Made by a program: the position numbers and the translations under genes. Positions 9,747 to 18,297 of a DNA stretch of 64,000 nt are shown here, piece after piece. This DNA comes from Bacteroidales bacterium (GTDB lineage: Bacteria; Bacteroidota; Bacteroidia; Bacteroidales; UBA12077). The number at the start of each line of letters is the position of its first letter. Positions within the stretch are counted from its first letter, which is position 1. The DNA lies in the NCBI GenBank assembly GCA_016342685.1, contig JAEINU010000002.1, positions 205,085 through 269,084 of the forward strand, given 5' to 3'. The notes below the pieces were generated by a model. That model was not told where the DNA came from, ran no database searches, and saw only the letters and a list, made by a program, of their open reading frames with translations.

Positions 9747-11426
9747 CTATTTATTAATCTTATTAAGTGCTTCAACTCGGTTCTTAACATCGAGTTTAAA
9801 GTAAATATTCTTGATGTGGTATTTTATTGTATTGGTAGAAACAAAAATTCTTTCGGCAATATCTGCATTCGACATTCCTTCGCTAATAAGATGTAAAACC
9901 TCCGTTTCTCTATCGGTTAAATCACCATTTCCAATATTTTGCGTAGATCTAACTCCTGAATTACTATTATTTTCTCTATATTTTTTATTATCATCTATAT
10001 CGGAATCCTTAATTTTAAGTAAATACTTCTGAAGTTCTGATTCCATTTGATTTAGTTTTTGCATTCCCCTTTGCCTAAAGAAATAAGCAATGCTAACAAT
10101 TACAATAACTAAAAGTATGAGGGTTATTATTAATTGATTACGAGCAGTTAGCTTTTGCTTTTTTGTCTCGTTCTCTTTATTTAATGATTCTATTTCACCT
10201 CGTTTTTTTTCGATATCATAAAGTATGGTAAGATCTGCTAAATACTGTTGATTTTTTTCATTTATAATACTATCATTATAAATATTAGCCTTTTTAGATA
10301 GTTGTAATGCTACGAGGTAATTACCCTTTTTTTGTTCCAACTCTGATAATAATTCATATCCCCTTAACAAAGCAGCTTTTTTACCTAATTTATTTGAAAT
10401 TAAAAGTGCCTTTTTTATATAAGACCTTGCACTGTCGATATTTCCAGTTTCTATATGATACCATCCAAGATTTAAATTCGAATTTACAATATAAGTGCTA
10501 CTACCTGATTTTTCGGCCATTTTTAAAGCCGGAATAAATAAATCATAAGCCTTTCGTTTTTTATTTTGATTCATGGCAATAGTTCCTAAACTATTATAAC
10601 AGATTGCTTTTCCAAAAATGGAATTCATCTGATTATTGTATTCTAAAGACTTGTTATGATAGAAATTTGCTGAATCATACTGACCTAATAATCCATAAGA
10701 TTTTCCTATATTATGGTTATCTATTGCCATTCCTAACAAACTATTCAGTTTCTCCTCATACTCAAGTGAACTCTTATAATATTTTATAGCTAGTTTATAT
10801 TGCTTGAGTAGACGATAAAGTCCCCCGATTCCTTCATTTGAAATTGCAATACTCTTAAGCATATAATCAGCTTGATTATTACTCTCTTCAGCAGTTTTAA
10901 GAGCTCTAACATAATACTCAAGAGCTGTTTTTACCGCCGATTTATGCCGATAAACAACTCCCATCATATTTAATGATAATGCTTCCAAGTATTCATCATT
11001 TATCAACAATGCTGTTTCATAAGCTTTTTTATGATATTGTATAGAACTTATATAATCACTGCCATTACGTTTATTTTTTCCGAACATATTATAAGCATAT
11101 GATAAAGCCTCAAGATTATTGGTACGCTCACTAAGAGTTTTAAATTTCTCTAAACGCTGAGTGTCACTTATAATCTCTTTTAGGAATTTATCGGGGTCGT
11201 ATATATTGATTGTTTTATTTATTACACGGGCGTTCAAAGAATCTATCCATTCAAGGTCATATACCTTAGACAATTTATTGGTTAATTTATGGGTAGAGTC
11301 GGTTAAAATAGATATGTTATTCTGTTTTATAGTTTTTTCTAAAATGCTTTCACTATTATTTTCGGAATAATTACATGAAAAGAAAAATAGTAAAACAACG
11401 AGAAGCCAATTTCTTAGCATTATCAT
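9747..11426 (-). CDS. Membrane-bound TPR regulator with LuxR-type HTH
   Basis: Residues 1-18 are a hydrophobic export signal ending in a lipobox-like FFFSC. Residues about 100-390 are tetratricopeptide repeats: successive helix pairs with the pattern ALSLNMMGVVYRHK, AISNEGIGGLYRLL, IDNHNIGKSYGLLGQYD, NLNLGWYHIETGNID. A single transmembrane helix (LIITLILLVIVIVSIAYFF, about 432-451) follows, then a short coiled segment and a C-terminal LuxR/GerE HTH (about 495-559, LTDRETEVLHLISEGMSN). The topology puts TPRs in the periplasm and the HTH in the cytoplasm, as in a common Bacteroidota regulator type. It is divergent from the repeat-rich type IX cargo at 11660 and upstream of the small HTH gene, so either may be a target. 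The signal it senses is unknown. Confidence 0.85.
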   Translation of the reverse strand: MIMLRNWLLVVLLFFFSCNYSENNSESILEKTIKQNNISILTDSTHKLTNKLSKVYDLEWIDSLNARVINKTINIYDPDKFLKEIISDTQRLEKFKTLSERTNNLEALSYAYNMFGKNKRNGSDYISSIQYHKKAYETALLINDEYLEALSLNMMGVVYRHKSAVKTALEYYVRALKTAEESNNQADYMLKSIAISNEGIGGLYRLLKQYKLAIKYYKSSLEYEEKLNSLLGMAIDNHNIGKSYGLLGQYDSANFYHNKSLEYNNQMNSIFGKAICYNSLGTIAMNQNKKRKAYDLFIPALKMAEKSGSSTYIVNSNLNLGWYHIETGNIDSARSYIKKALLISNKLGKKAALLRGYELLSELEQKKGNYLVALQLSKKANIYNDSIINEKNQQYLADLTILYDIEKKRGEIESLNKENETKKQKLTARNQLIITLILLVIVIVSIAYFFRQRGMQKLNQMESELQKYLLKIKDSDIDDNKKYRENNSNSGVRSTQNIGNGDLTDRETEVLHLISEGMSNADIAERIFVSTNTIKYHIKNIYFKLDVKNRVEALNKINK

Positions 11427-11659
11427 GATTTTAAGGGATTTAAAACACTAATATAAGAAAAACACTTCAATTATTCCAGAAAATCTGCTTTTCGATTTAC
11501 CAAAACATCAACAATTTATCTATCAAACATCTCAAATAACCATATAAAACTACCGCTATTTTTTTGACCATCACCTTATTTTAAGTGACGAATTCTTATA
11601 GTTTTTCTATAAATTAGCTATACTGTTTCATTCAAAATATTCATCTAAAAAATAACCTT

Positions 11660-14600
11660 ATGAGAAAAATTACTCTAATTACTTTAACATTTCTTCTAGC
11701 ATTTAGTTGTTTTACTTCTGCTCAAATTGAAGCCGAATATTATCGAAGCGATGATTCTAATAATGTTCAGTATAACAAGCCAATAACAATAATATACCCC
11801 GCCGAAATAATAGATACCAATGGCTTTGATCTAAACTCGGTTAATCTTAAAAATTATATTCGGTTTACAACAGAAGACAACGAAGTTGCTTTCTCAGCAT
11901 TTAACAACAAACCAAACCAGATTACTATTATCCCACATAATGATATGGCGGGAGGTCAGTATAATATTAGTTTAAGCCCCCTTAAATACAAAGAAAGTGA
12001 CGAACTTACAGAGTCTTTTCAATGTGAGTTTAAAGTTAATATATATGCACAACAACAAACTGTTGAAACAGCATACCTAAACTCGTTTAATTATTTAATT
12101 GAAAATTATGCCCGCGGAGAATTTCCTACAGATACATTCAAAAGAATTGAAGAATACCTTCTTCCTGAAAATCTATCATATCTAAATTTGGAACAAAACC
12201 AAGCCGAGCGAATGAGAGCTGTTGCTCCAATTTTTGAAGGAATGGAACGTAATCCGGAACTAGCAAAAGAAATGCTCATACAATCTGTTAATTCGCTGGG
12301 AACAATTGAAGATATTCTACCCTTATCGGATGAAGCAGAAGCTGAGCGAATGTATGCTCTCGCTTCTCTTTTCATATCTACAGCAAGGCAACCAGAAATT
12401 GCTGATACGCTCAATCTACTTGCAGATACATTATTAGGTATTCCTGATGATTTTGCAGCTTTAAGCGATAAAGCAAAAGCAGCTCGAATGAATTCATTAG
12501 GTGTAATTTTTGAATCTATAGCTCGACAACCCGAAGCATACCGTACTTTATTAAACCAAGGACTTCGTTACCATGGTGCTATTGATTTTTTAGGAAACAC
12601 AACATCTGAAACAGAAGCTGCAAGAATGATGGCTTTAAGTAATTTATTTGAAGCAACAGCACGTCAACCCGAGGCACATGATAGTTTAAATATTGCTACT
12701 GATACTCTTTTGGGTATTCCTGATGATTTTTCACAATTTGATGATCAAGTATTAGCTGCACGAATGAGAGCCTTTTCATCATTATTTGAAAGTACAGCCC
12801 GTCAGCCCGAAATGGCAGATAGTATGCTTCAACAAGCAATTCGCTATATGGGTAGATTTAAAGATTTGAGCGAATTAGACTCATTATCAGAAAGAGAAAG
12901 AATGATCTCCTTAGGTCTATTATGGGGATCAATGGCTCGACAACCAGAAGCTTCAGAGAAAATGTGTAGTATGGTCGATACCTTAATGGGTATTCCTGAA
13001 GATTTTTCAGCCTTAAGTAATCTAGGAAAAGAAGGTAGAATAATAGGATTAGATCCCTTATTTGAAGCAATGGCTCGTCAGCCAGAAATATCATTTTCCT
13101 TATTAGCTAAATCTATTCGGTTCTGCGGAACAAATGGACAAATAGGTGAATTATCAGAAAGAGCTCAAGCTTATCGAATGCATGTATTTGGATCTGTATT
13201 TGAATCTATCGCCCGACAACCTGAAATTTGGAAGAAAATAGATCTTGCAGCAGAAACCTTACTGGGAATTCCTGATAATTTTGAATCACTTACTGATTTT
13301 ATGCACGAAGGAAGAGTACATGGAATTGAAAGGTTATTTGAATCTATTGGTCGACAACCTGAATACTGCGATATCTTATTAACACTTGGGAAAAAATATT
13401 TAGGCACATTCGAGCAAACAAAACCTATTCCTGCCAAATACCGTTTTATGTCGGTTTCCTCATTAATAACAAGCATGTCGCGACAGTTCGAATATGCAGA
13501 CACCTTAGATTTAGCTGCCGAAAGTTTAATTGGGGTACCTAAAGATCTTAACAATCTTGATGATGAAGATATCCTTATGAGATTTAAAGCAATTGAAGGT
13601 CTTTTAAGATACTACCCAGAAACAAATGAAGAAGTGGATTATCTTTTAAATATAATGTATAAATATCTTGGTAAATGGTCCCAAATAAACAAAGAAAGTA
13701 AATTCTCGGAAATGGCACGCTTACAAGCAGCCCAATCTCTTTTTATAAAAATTTATGAATCACCTGAAAAGACATCTGAATATATTGCAGTATTTGACAC
13801 TCTCTTAGGAACAACCAATGATTTTACAAAACTTGATATAGAAGTAAGATATCATAGACAAATAGCATTGTATGAATTTTACAATGTCTATTTCCAAAGT
13901 ATAGGAACAACAACAACAGATAGCCTTTTAAAAGCCGCTCACAAAGTTTTGGGAACCAACACTGAATGTCCTATACAATCATGGACTGAAGCCGAAATAA
14001 GAATGGACGTACTAAATCACTCGTTTGAGGGACAGTATAGAGGATTCTATTCTAAAGGGTTTATTGAAGAAGAAAAACAATTTGTAGAATTCAATTATAA
14101 AGAATCTACAATAAAAGAACAAAAGCCAAAACAAGAAGCACTCGATAATGAATCTTTAGAGGAATTGGTAAGCATAATTGAGGAATTTTCAGGTAATCCC
14201 AACCCACAATTTAGTAATAACAATAAAGTAAATTATTCCAGACAAATGGCCGATGGACATTTAACAAACTGGTTAAAATCGAATGAAATTCATGATACCA
14301 TAATTGCCGATGTGCGTGAACGCTTATTAAGTTGTTATACTCCTGAGAAACCAATATTATTCGGAGCTCCTTCGGATAATTCTATTGATGTTCCAGTTGA
14401 TTATAAAATGCATTTGTTATTTACTGATATTATGTATGCTTATGATTCGACTTTAATAAGCAAAGCAACTATACAAGACTCAATAAAACTAACAACGATT
14501 GAGAATGAACCTGTTGAGTTTTCAATTGAGATTAATTCAAACAACCGCACAATAAGTATTATTCCAACTGAAGAGTTAACACACGGAATGCAATATAAAT

Positions 14601-15193
14601 TAATCGTTCCTGAGTGTTTTATAAATTTTGATGATTCTACTGCTAATGCAATTACAAATGTATTTAAAGTAGAAAAAGCATTACTTAAAGTAATTGCAGA
14701 AAATAAAGAAATAAATGAAGGAGATGATATTCCAGAATTAACAATGATCTTCGAAGGTTTTGTAGATAATGATACTGAAGAAGATATTACGAAACCAGAA
14801 ATTACAACCGAAGCAACATCAACAAGTGCTGCAGACGTTTATCCTATAATATTATCGGGAGGTAGTAGCGATAAATATGATTTTGAATTAACAAACGGAT
14901 CTTTAAATATCCTAGAAACTACCGGTATTGATTTTAGTGTCGAAAACACTAAAGTGAAATTATACCCTAATCCAGCAACCGATGTGTTATACTTTGAAAC
15001 GGGAAAAGATGATTTACAAATAACAGATATAGAAATAATTAACCAGCAAGGTCAAGTTGTTTTAATTAAACAAATAAGTGCTTCAAATAATATCTCAACG
15101 ATAAATATTTCAGCACTTAAAGTTGGATTGTATATCATATATATACATTTGGATGATCAAACGAAAGTCTCTTATAAAATAATGAAGCAATAA
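11660..15193 (+). CDS. Type IX-secreted protein with 13 alternating 46-residue helical repeats
   Basis: The 1177-residue protein has a signal peptide (1-21, ending TSAQ), an SbsA-like Ig domain (about 25-128), then about 600 residues of repeats (183-782). Each repeat carries a core like AARMNSLGVIFESIARQPE; the ARQPE motif recurs every 46 residues. Units alternate strictly: one type continues with an SLGTIEDI/IRYMGRF-like stretch, the other with DTLLGIPDDF. The last three units are degenerate. After a charged linker come a second Ig-like domain (about 908-1010), an MBG-like beta domain (about 1013-1090) and a type IX sorting domain (about 1100-1177, beginning YPNPATDVLYF). It is thus predicted to be exported by the type IX system and attached to the surface or released. 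No enzyme motif was seen. It has its own terminator at 15213. Confidence 0.85.
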   Translation: MRKITLITLTFLLAFSCFTSAQIEAEYYRSDDSNNVQYNKPITIIYPAEIIDTNGFDLNSVNLKNYIRFTTEDNEVAFSAFNNKPNQITIIPHNDMAGGQYNISLSPLKYKESDELTESFQCEFKVNIYAQQQTVETAYLNSFNYLIENYARGEFPTDTFKRIEEYLLPENLSYLNLEQNQAERMRAVAPIFEGMERNPELAKEMLIQSVNSLGTIEDILPLSDEAEAERMYALASLFISTARQPEIADTLNLLADTLLGIPDDFAALSDKAKAARMNSLGVIFESIARQPEAYRTLLNQGLRYHGAIDFLGNTTSETEAARMMALSNLFEATARQPEAHDSLNIATDTLLGIPDDFSQFDDQVLAARMRAFSSLFESTARQPEMADSMLQQAIRYMGRFKDLSELDSLSERERMISLGLLWGSMARQPEASEKMCSMVDTLMGIPEDFSALSNLGKEGRIIGLDPLFEAMARQPEISFSLLAKSIRFCGTNGQIGELSERAQAYRMHVFGSVFESIARQPEIWKKIDLAAETLLGIPDNFESLTDFMHEGRVHGIERLFESIGRQPEYCDILLTLGKKYLGTFEQTKPIPAKYRFMSVSSLITSMSRQFEYADTLDLAAESLIGVPKDLNNLDDEDILMRFKAIEGLLRYYPETNEEVDYLLNIMYKYLGKWSQINKESKFSEMARLQAAQSLFIKIYESPEKTSEYIAVFDTLLGTTNDFTKLDIEVRYHRQIALYEFYNVYFQSIGTTTTDSLLKAAHKVLGTNTECPIQSWTEAEIRMDVLNHSFEGQYRGFYSKGFIEEEKQFVEFNYKESTIKEQKPKQEALDNESLEELVSIIEEFSGNPNPQFSNNNKVNYSRQMADGHLTNWLKSNEIHDTIIADVRERLLSCYTPEKPILFGAPSDNSIDVPVDYKMHLLFTDIMYAYDSTLISKATIQDSIKLTTIENEPVEFSIEINSNNRTISIIPTEELTHGMQYKLIVPECFINFDDSTANAITNVFKVEKALLKVIAENKEINEGDDIPELTMIFEGFVDNDTEEDITKPEITTEATSTSAADVYPIILSGGSSDKYDFELTNGSLNILETTGIDFSVENTKVKLYPNPATDVLYFETGKDDLQITDIEIINQQGQVVLIKQISASNNISTINISALKVGLYIIYIHLDDQTKVSYKIMKQ

Positions 15194-15212
15194 ATTTATA
15201 ATATCATGATAC

Positions 15213-15249
15213 AAAAAGGGTGATCACTTTGACACCCTTTTTTATTTTT
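15213..15249 (+). terminator. Intrinsic terminator of the repeat-protein gene
   Basis: Stem AAAAAGGGTG (15213-15222) pairs with CACCCTTTTT (15233-15242) around a ten-base loop and is followed by a T-rich tail. It starts 20 bases after the stop codon of the repeat-rich secreted protein. Confidence 0.85.
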
Positions 15250-15366
15250 CAGTTAGTTTTCTCATGAACTTATTCCAAAGAATTTCTACAAGCAATAGAA
15301 ACTCAGGCTAAATTGAAGAATTTTAAATTTGAATAGTAAGATGTTTATTATATAGATAGTAAAAGT

Positions 15367-15420
15367 GTGTTCAAAAAGGCCCAATCAAGTTGGGATGACA
15401 AAGAAAGACTTTTTGGCAAG
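15367..15420. repeat. Dispersed intergenic repeat, short copy
   Basis: The segment begins TTCAAAAAGGCCCAATC, contains GTTGGGATGACAAAG and ends ACTTTTTGGCAAG. It shares the right half (GGGATGACA followed about 10 bases later by ACTTTTT) with the longer copies at 15723 and 52892. The ends are roughly inverted (TTCAAAAAG against CTTTTTGG). It looks like an internally deleted copy. Confidence 0.6.
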
Positions 15421-15425
15421 CTTTT

Positions 15426-15641
15426 TTAGCTTATAGAGTATTTCTTTAATTGATTTACGTTACCATACCAAGAACATCCTAAACAGAACACAATCGATTG
15501 ATCAAATCCTTCAAGACTCTTTGATTCATCTATAGGAATAATCAGAAGTTCTCGTGTAACTTTCACATTTAATCTTTCTCCTTTATCGTTTTTAATAAAG
15601 AAGTTTAAAATTCCACATTGCGGGCATACCATAAATTTCAT
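15426..15641 (-). CDS. Small zinc-ribbon-like protein
   Basis: The 71-residue product starts MKFMVCPQCGILNFFIKN and has a second pair FCLGCSWYG near residue 53. The two CxxC pairs about 45 residues apart are the usual ligand set of a zinc ribbon. Between them is a beta-rich stretch (VKVTRELLIIPIDESKSLEG). I have an impression of conserved Bacteroidota proteins of this form but no name for the family. The gene stands alone, flanked on both sides by dispersed repeats. Confidence 0.65.
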   Translation of the reverse strand: MKFMVCPQCGILNFFIKNDKGERLNVKVTRELLIIPIDESKSLEGFDQSIVFCLGCSWYGNVNQLKKYSIS

Positions 15642-15722
15642 GTAATGTGCTTATTTAGTTCTTGAAAGATAAAAAACCTAATGACAGGTTAAATATAATC
15701 AATTTACTTAAATGAAAAAGGC

Positions 15723-15871
15723 TGAACAAAAAGTAGTAAAACTGTCATTCCCTTGAACTTCTCTCATGAGCGAAGCGAGTAAGAAGGGAATCTCTTAGTG
15801 ATCTGATTAACAGAAAATAAACGAGACCCCCAATCAGGTTGGGGATGACAAAACAGAACTTTTTGAACAGC
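15723..15871. repeat. Dispersed intergenic repeat with terminal inverted repeats, full copy
   Basis: About 150 bases. The left end (TGAACAAAAAGTAGTAAAAC then GTCATTCCC) and the right end (GGGGATGACAAAACAGAAC then TTTTTGAACA) are imperfect inverted repeats of about 28 bases. Inside is a second hairpin, CATTCCCTT (15746-15754) against AAGGGAAT (15784-15791), whose loop holds CATGAGCGAAGCGAGT. A diverged copy lies at 52892-53021. The structure is that of a non-coding miniature repeat; no gene is inside. Confidence 0.75.
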
Positions 15872-15897
15872 ATCTTTATTTATAGTTGATATTATTT

Positions 15898-18270
15898 CTA
15901 TTCGTATCGTAAACTATCTACCGGATTTCTTCGAGATGCTAAAATTGCCTGATAAACTACAGTAAGCAATGATAAACCAAATGCTATTGAACCACCTATC
16001 AAGAACACCCAAACATTTAACTCATAGTGATATGGATAGTTATTTAGCCAATCGCTCATAAAATAATATGCAACAGGCCAGGCAATTATATTTGAAATTA
16101 ACACCCAACGTGTCATATCTTTTGACAACATAACTAAAATGCTTTTTACAGGAGCGCCTAGTGCTTTTCTTATTCCTATTTCTTTGGTACGTTTTTGTGC
16201 TGAAAATGCAGCTAAACCAAATAAACCTAAACAAGATATAAGTATTGCAAATAAAGTAAAGGATCTCATTATTTCTCCAATACGCTCTTCCGATTTATAT
16301 AAGTTATCATAACCCTGATCTAAGAAACCATATTCGAAAACAAAACCAGGATTAAATTCATTAAAAACCGATTCAATGTGCCTAGTTGCGTCTGGAGTAT
16401 TATTGCCCGTTATTCTTATAAAAATGTGTTGATAATAATCTGGTAAGAAATAAATTAATAATGGACCAATTTCTTTATTGGCAGGTAGAAAATGAAAATC
16501 ATCAATTACACCAATTATTGTATATTTTCTATCTCCGCCCCTTGTTAGATATTTTTCAGTAATACCATCATATCCAATTATTTCTGCAAATTTTTTATTA
16601 ATTATAATATTTATAAACTTCTCTGATTCAGTTACAGTATCCGATGGATGTTCCAGTGAAAAATATCTTCCTTCAAGTACATTAATCTTAAATGTTTCCG
16701 GGAAATCAACATCGGCCACCATAAAACCAACTAAAGGATTTACATTAGGGTCTTTACCATCCCATTCCCAGCCGCCACCATTACTCCCAACGGTATAAGG
16801 ATTTTCATGCGAAGTTCGTGTAACTAGTTCAATGTCGTTATGATTTAATAGTTCTCTTTTAATTAAATCAAATTTCTCCATCATCTTGCCTTGAGACTGA
16901 ACAAAAATCATATTGTTTTTATCAAAACCCAAATCTTTATCTTTTAAAAACTCTAACTGATTATTTACTATTAAAGAACAAATTATTAAAATAACAGATA
17001 ACGAGAATTGAATTACAACCAAAACCTTACGAAATATTCCGCCCTGAGAACTATTCCCTTTAGAACCTTTTAAAGTGCTTATTACTTTAAAAGATGATAG
17101 AACAAACGCAGGATACAAACCTGCAAAGATACTTGTAAATACCCAAATGAATACTAAGCTGATAACTAAGGTTATATTTGAATACTCCATAATGAGATTC
17201 TTACCAGCCATATTATTAAAAGCAGGTAAAAATAACTGAACTAAGATCAAAGAAAAATTAAGTGCCAAAAATGTAAAAATGAATGATTCTCCCAAAAATT
17301 GTCGGATAAGTTTTTTACGACTTGCACTTAAAACTTTTCTAATGGCAATTTCTTTTGCCCTATTCTCAGCTCTTGCTGTTGCTAAGTTTGTATAGTTAAA
17401 ACAAGCTATGAGCAAAATAAAAATTGCAATAATTCCAAATATTCTGACTATTTCTATTCCGCCTCCACCTTCGATATCATATAAATGAAGTCGTTTTAAA
17501 GGATTCAGAAAAACTTCATTTTTAGAATCTTCAGAATTTTCTTTCATCTCATCTAAAAACGTAACCGCTTTTTTCTCAAATTCTTTGTAATCAACACCTT
17601 CGTTTAGAAGAGCAAAAGTATAACACCAATTATTACCCCAACTCTCCAAATTTTGCCCAAAATCCTTCATCTTCTCAAAAGGAAATAACATATCAAACGA
17701 AAAATTTGTATTATCTGGGAAATCTTCAAAAACACCTTGAACAATAAAAGCAAATTGGTCATTTACCATTAGAGTATTTCCAACAGGATCTTCGTTTCCA
17801 AAATACTGTTTTGAGATTTTTTCAGAAATAACAATATTATTTATTCCGTTGGCAAAATTCTCCTTACTCCCATAAATAAAATTGCACGTATAAATATTTA
17901 ACAAATCGGGGTCAGCCGAAGATACAGTTTGTGTAAGCTTTTTATCTCCATAACTTACCAAACCAGTATATGCTTGAGTGTATCGAGCGGTAAATCCCAC
18001 TTCAGGATATTTTTCTTTAAAAGCTGGCGACATGGCTGATGGTGAAACCCAACAATGAAAATCTTCGTCACCATAATGTTGCCAATGCTGAACCAAATGT
18101 ATGCGATCAATATTTTCGTGATACTGATTAAAATTGAGCTCATCGTTAATCCATAAATAAAGTAGAATGGTGCAAGCCAAACCAAATGCTAATCCAACAA
18201 TATTAAGAATGGAATATAATTTACTCCTCAACATTATTCTAATAGATAAAATAAAATTCTTTATAAACAT
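15898..18270 (-). CDS. FtsX/MacB-type ABC permease (orphan)
   Basis: This 790-residue inner-membrane protein starts MFIKNFILSIRIMLRSKLYS and has the usual double layout: TM helix (about 20-42), a MacB-like periplasmic domain (about 45-270), three TM helices including FGIIAIFILLIACFNYTNLA, then a second half with one TM near 425, a periplasmic domain (about 445-655) and three C-terminal TM helices (RSFTLFAILISCLGLFGLAA first). The cytoplasmic motif ENRAKEIAIRKVLSASRKKL, its copy KRTKEIGIRKALGAPVKS and the C-terminus NPVDSLRYE are family hallmarks. No ATPase, adaptor or TolC gene is adjacent. It follows its close paralogue by 27 bases, so the two form an operon, perhaps a heterodimer. The substrate is unknown. 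Confidence 0.88.
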   Translation of the reverse strand: MFIKNFILSIRIMLRSKLYSILNIVGLAFGLACTILLYLWINDELNFNQYHENIDRIHLVQHWQHYGDEDFHCWVSPSAMSPAFKEKYPEVGFTARYTQAYTGLVSYGDKKLTQTVSSADPDLLNIYTCNFIYGSKENFANGINNIVISEKISKQYFGNEDPVGNTLMVNDQFAFIVQGVFEDFPDNTNFSFDMLFPFEKMKDFGQNLESWGNNWCYTFALLNEGVDYKEFEKKAVTFLDEMKENSEDSKNEVFLNPLKRLHLYDIEGGGGIEIVRIFGIIAIFILLIACFNYTNLATARAENRAKEIAIRKVLSASRKKLIRQFLGESFIFTFLALNFSLILVQLFLPAFNNMAGKNLIMEYSNITLVISLVFIWVFTSIFAGLYPAFVLSSFKVISTLKGSKGNSSQGGIFRKVLVVIQFSLSVILIICSLIVNNQLEFLKDKDLGFDKNNMIFVQSQGKMMEKFDLIKRELLNHNDIELVTRTSHENPYTVGSNGGGWEWDGKDPNVNPLVGFMVADVDFPETFKINVLEGRYFSLEHPSDTVTESEKFINIIINKKFAEIIGYDGITEKYLTRGGDRKYTIIGVIDDFHFLPANKEIGPLLIYFLPDYYQHIFIRITGNNTPDATRHIESVFNEFNPGFVFEYGFLDQGYDNLYKSEERIGEIMRSFTLFAILISCLGLFGLAAFSAQKRTKEIGIRKALGAPVKSILVMLSKDMTRWVLISNIIAWPVAYYFMSDWLNNYPYHYELNVWVFLIGGSIAFGLSLLTVVYQAILASRRNPVDSLRYE

Positions 18271-18297
18271 AATTTTAGTTTTTTTAATAGATTTAAA

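Noticed and set aside
12106-13554. Open frames on the minus strand inside the repeat-rich secreted protein gene
   Set aside because: They mirror the protein repeats of the plus-strand gene and have no independent start signals or family likeness.
12206-14006. CRISPR-like or tandem DNA repeats
   Set aside because: The periodicity is at the protein level; the DNA copies are diverged, without identical repeats and spacers.
15723-15871. Insertion sequence
   Set aside because: The element has inverted ends but no transposase frame and is only about 150 bases long; treated as a miniature repeat.
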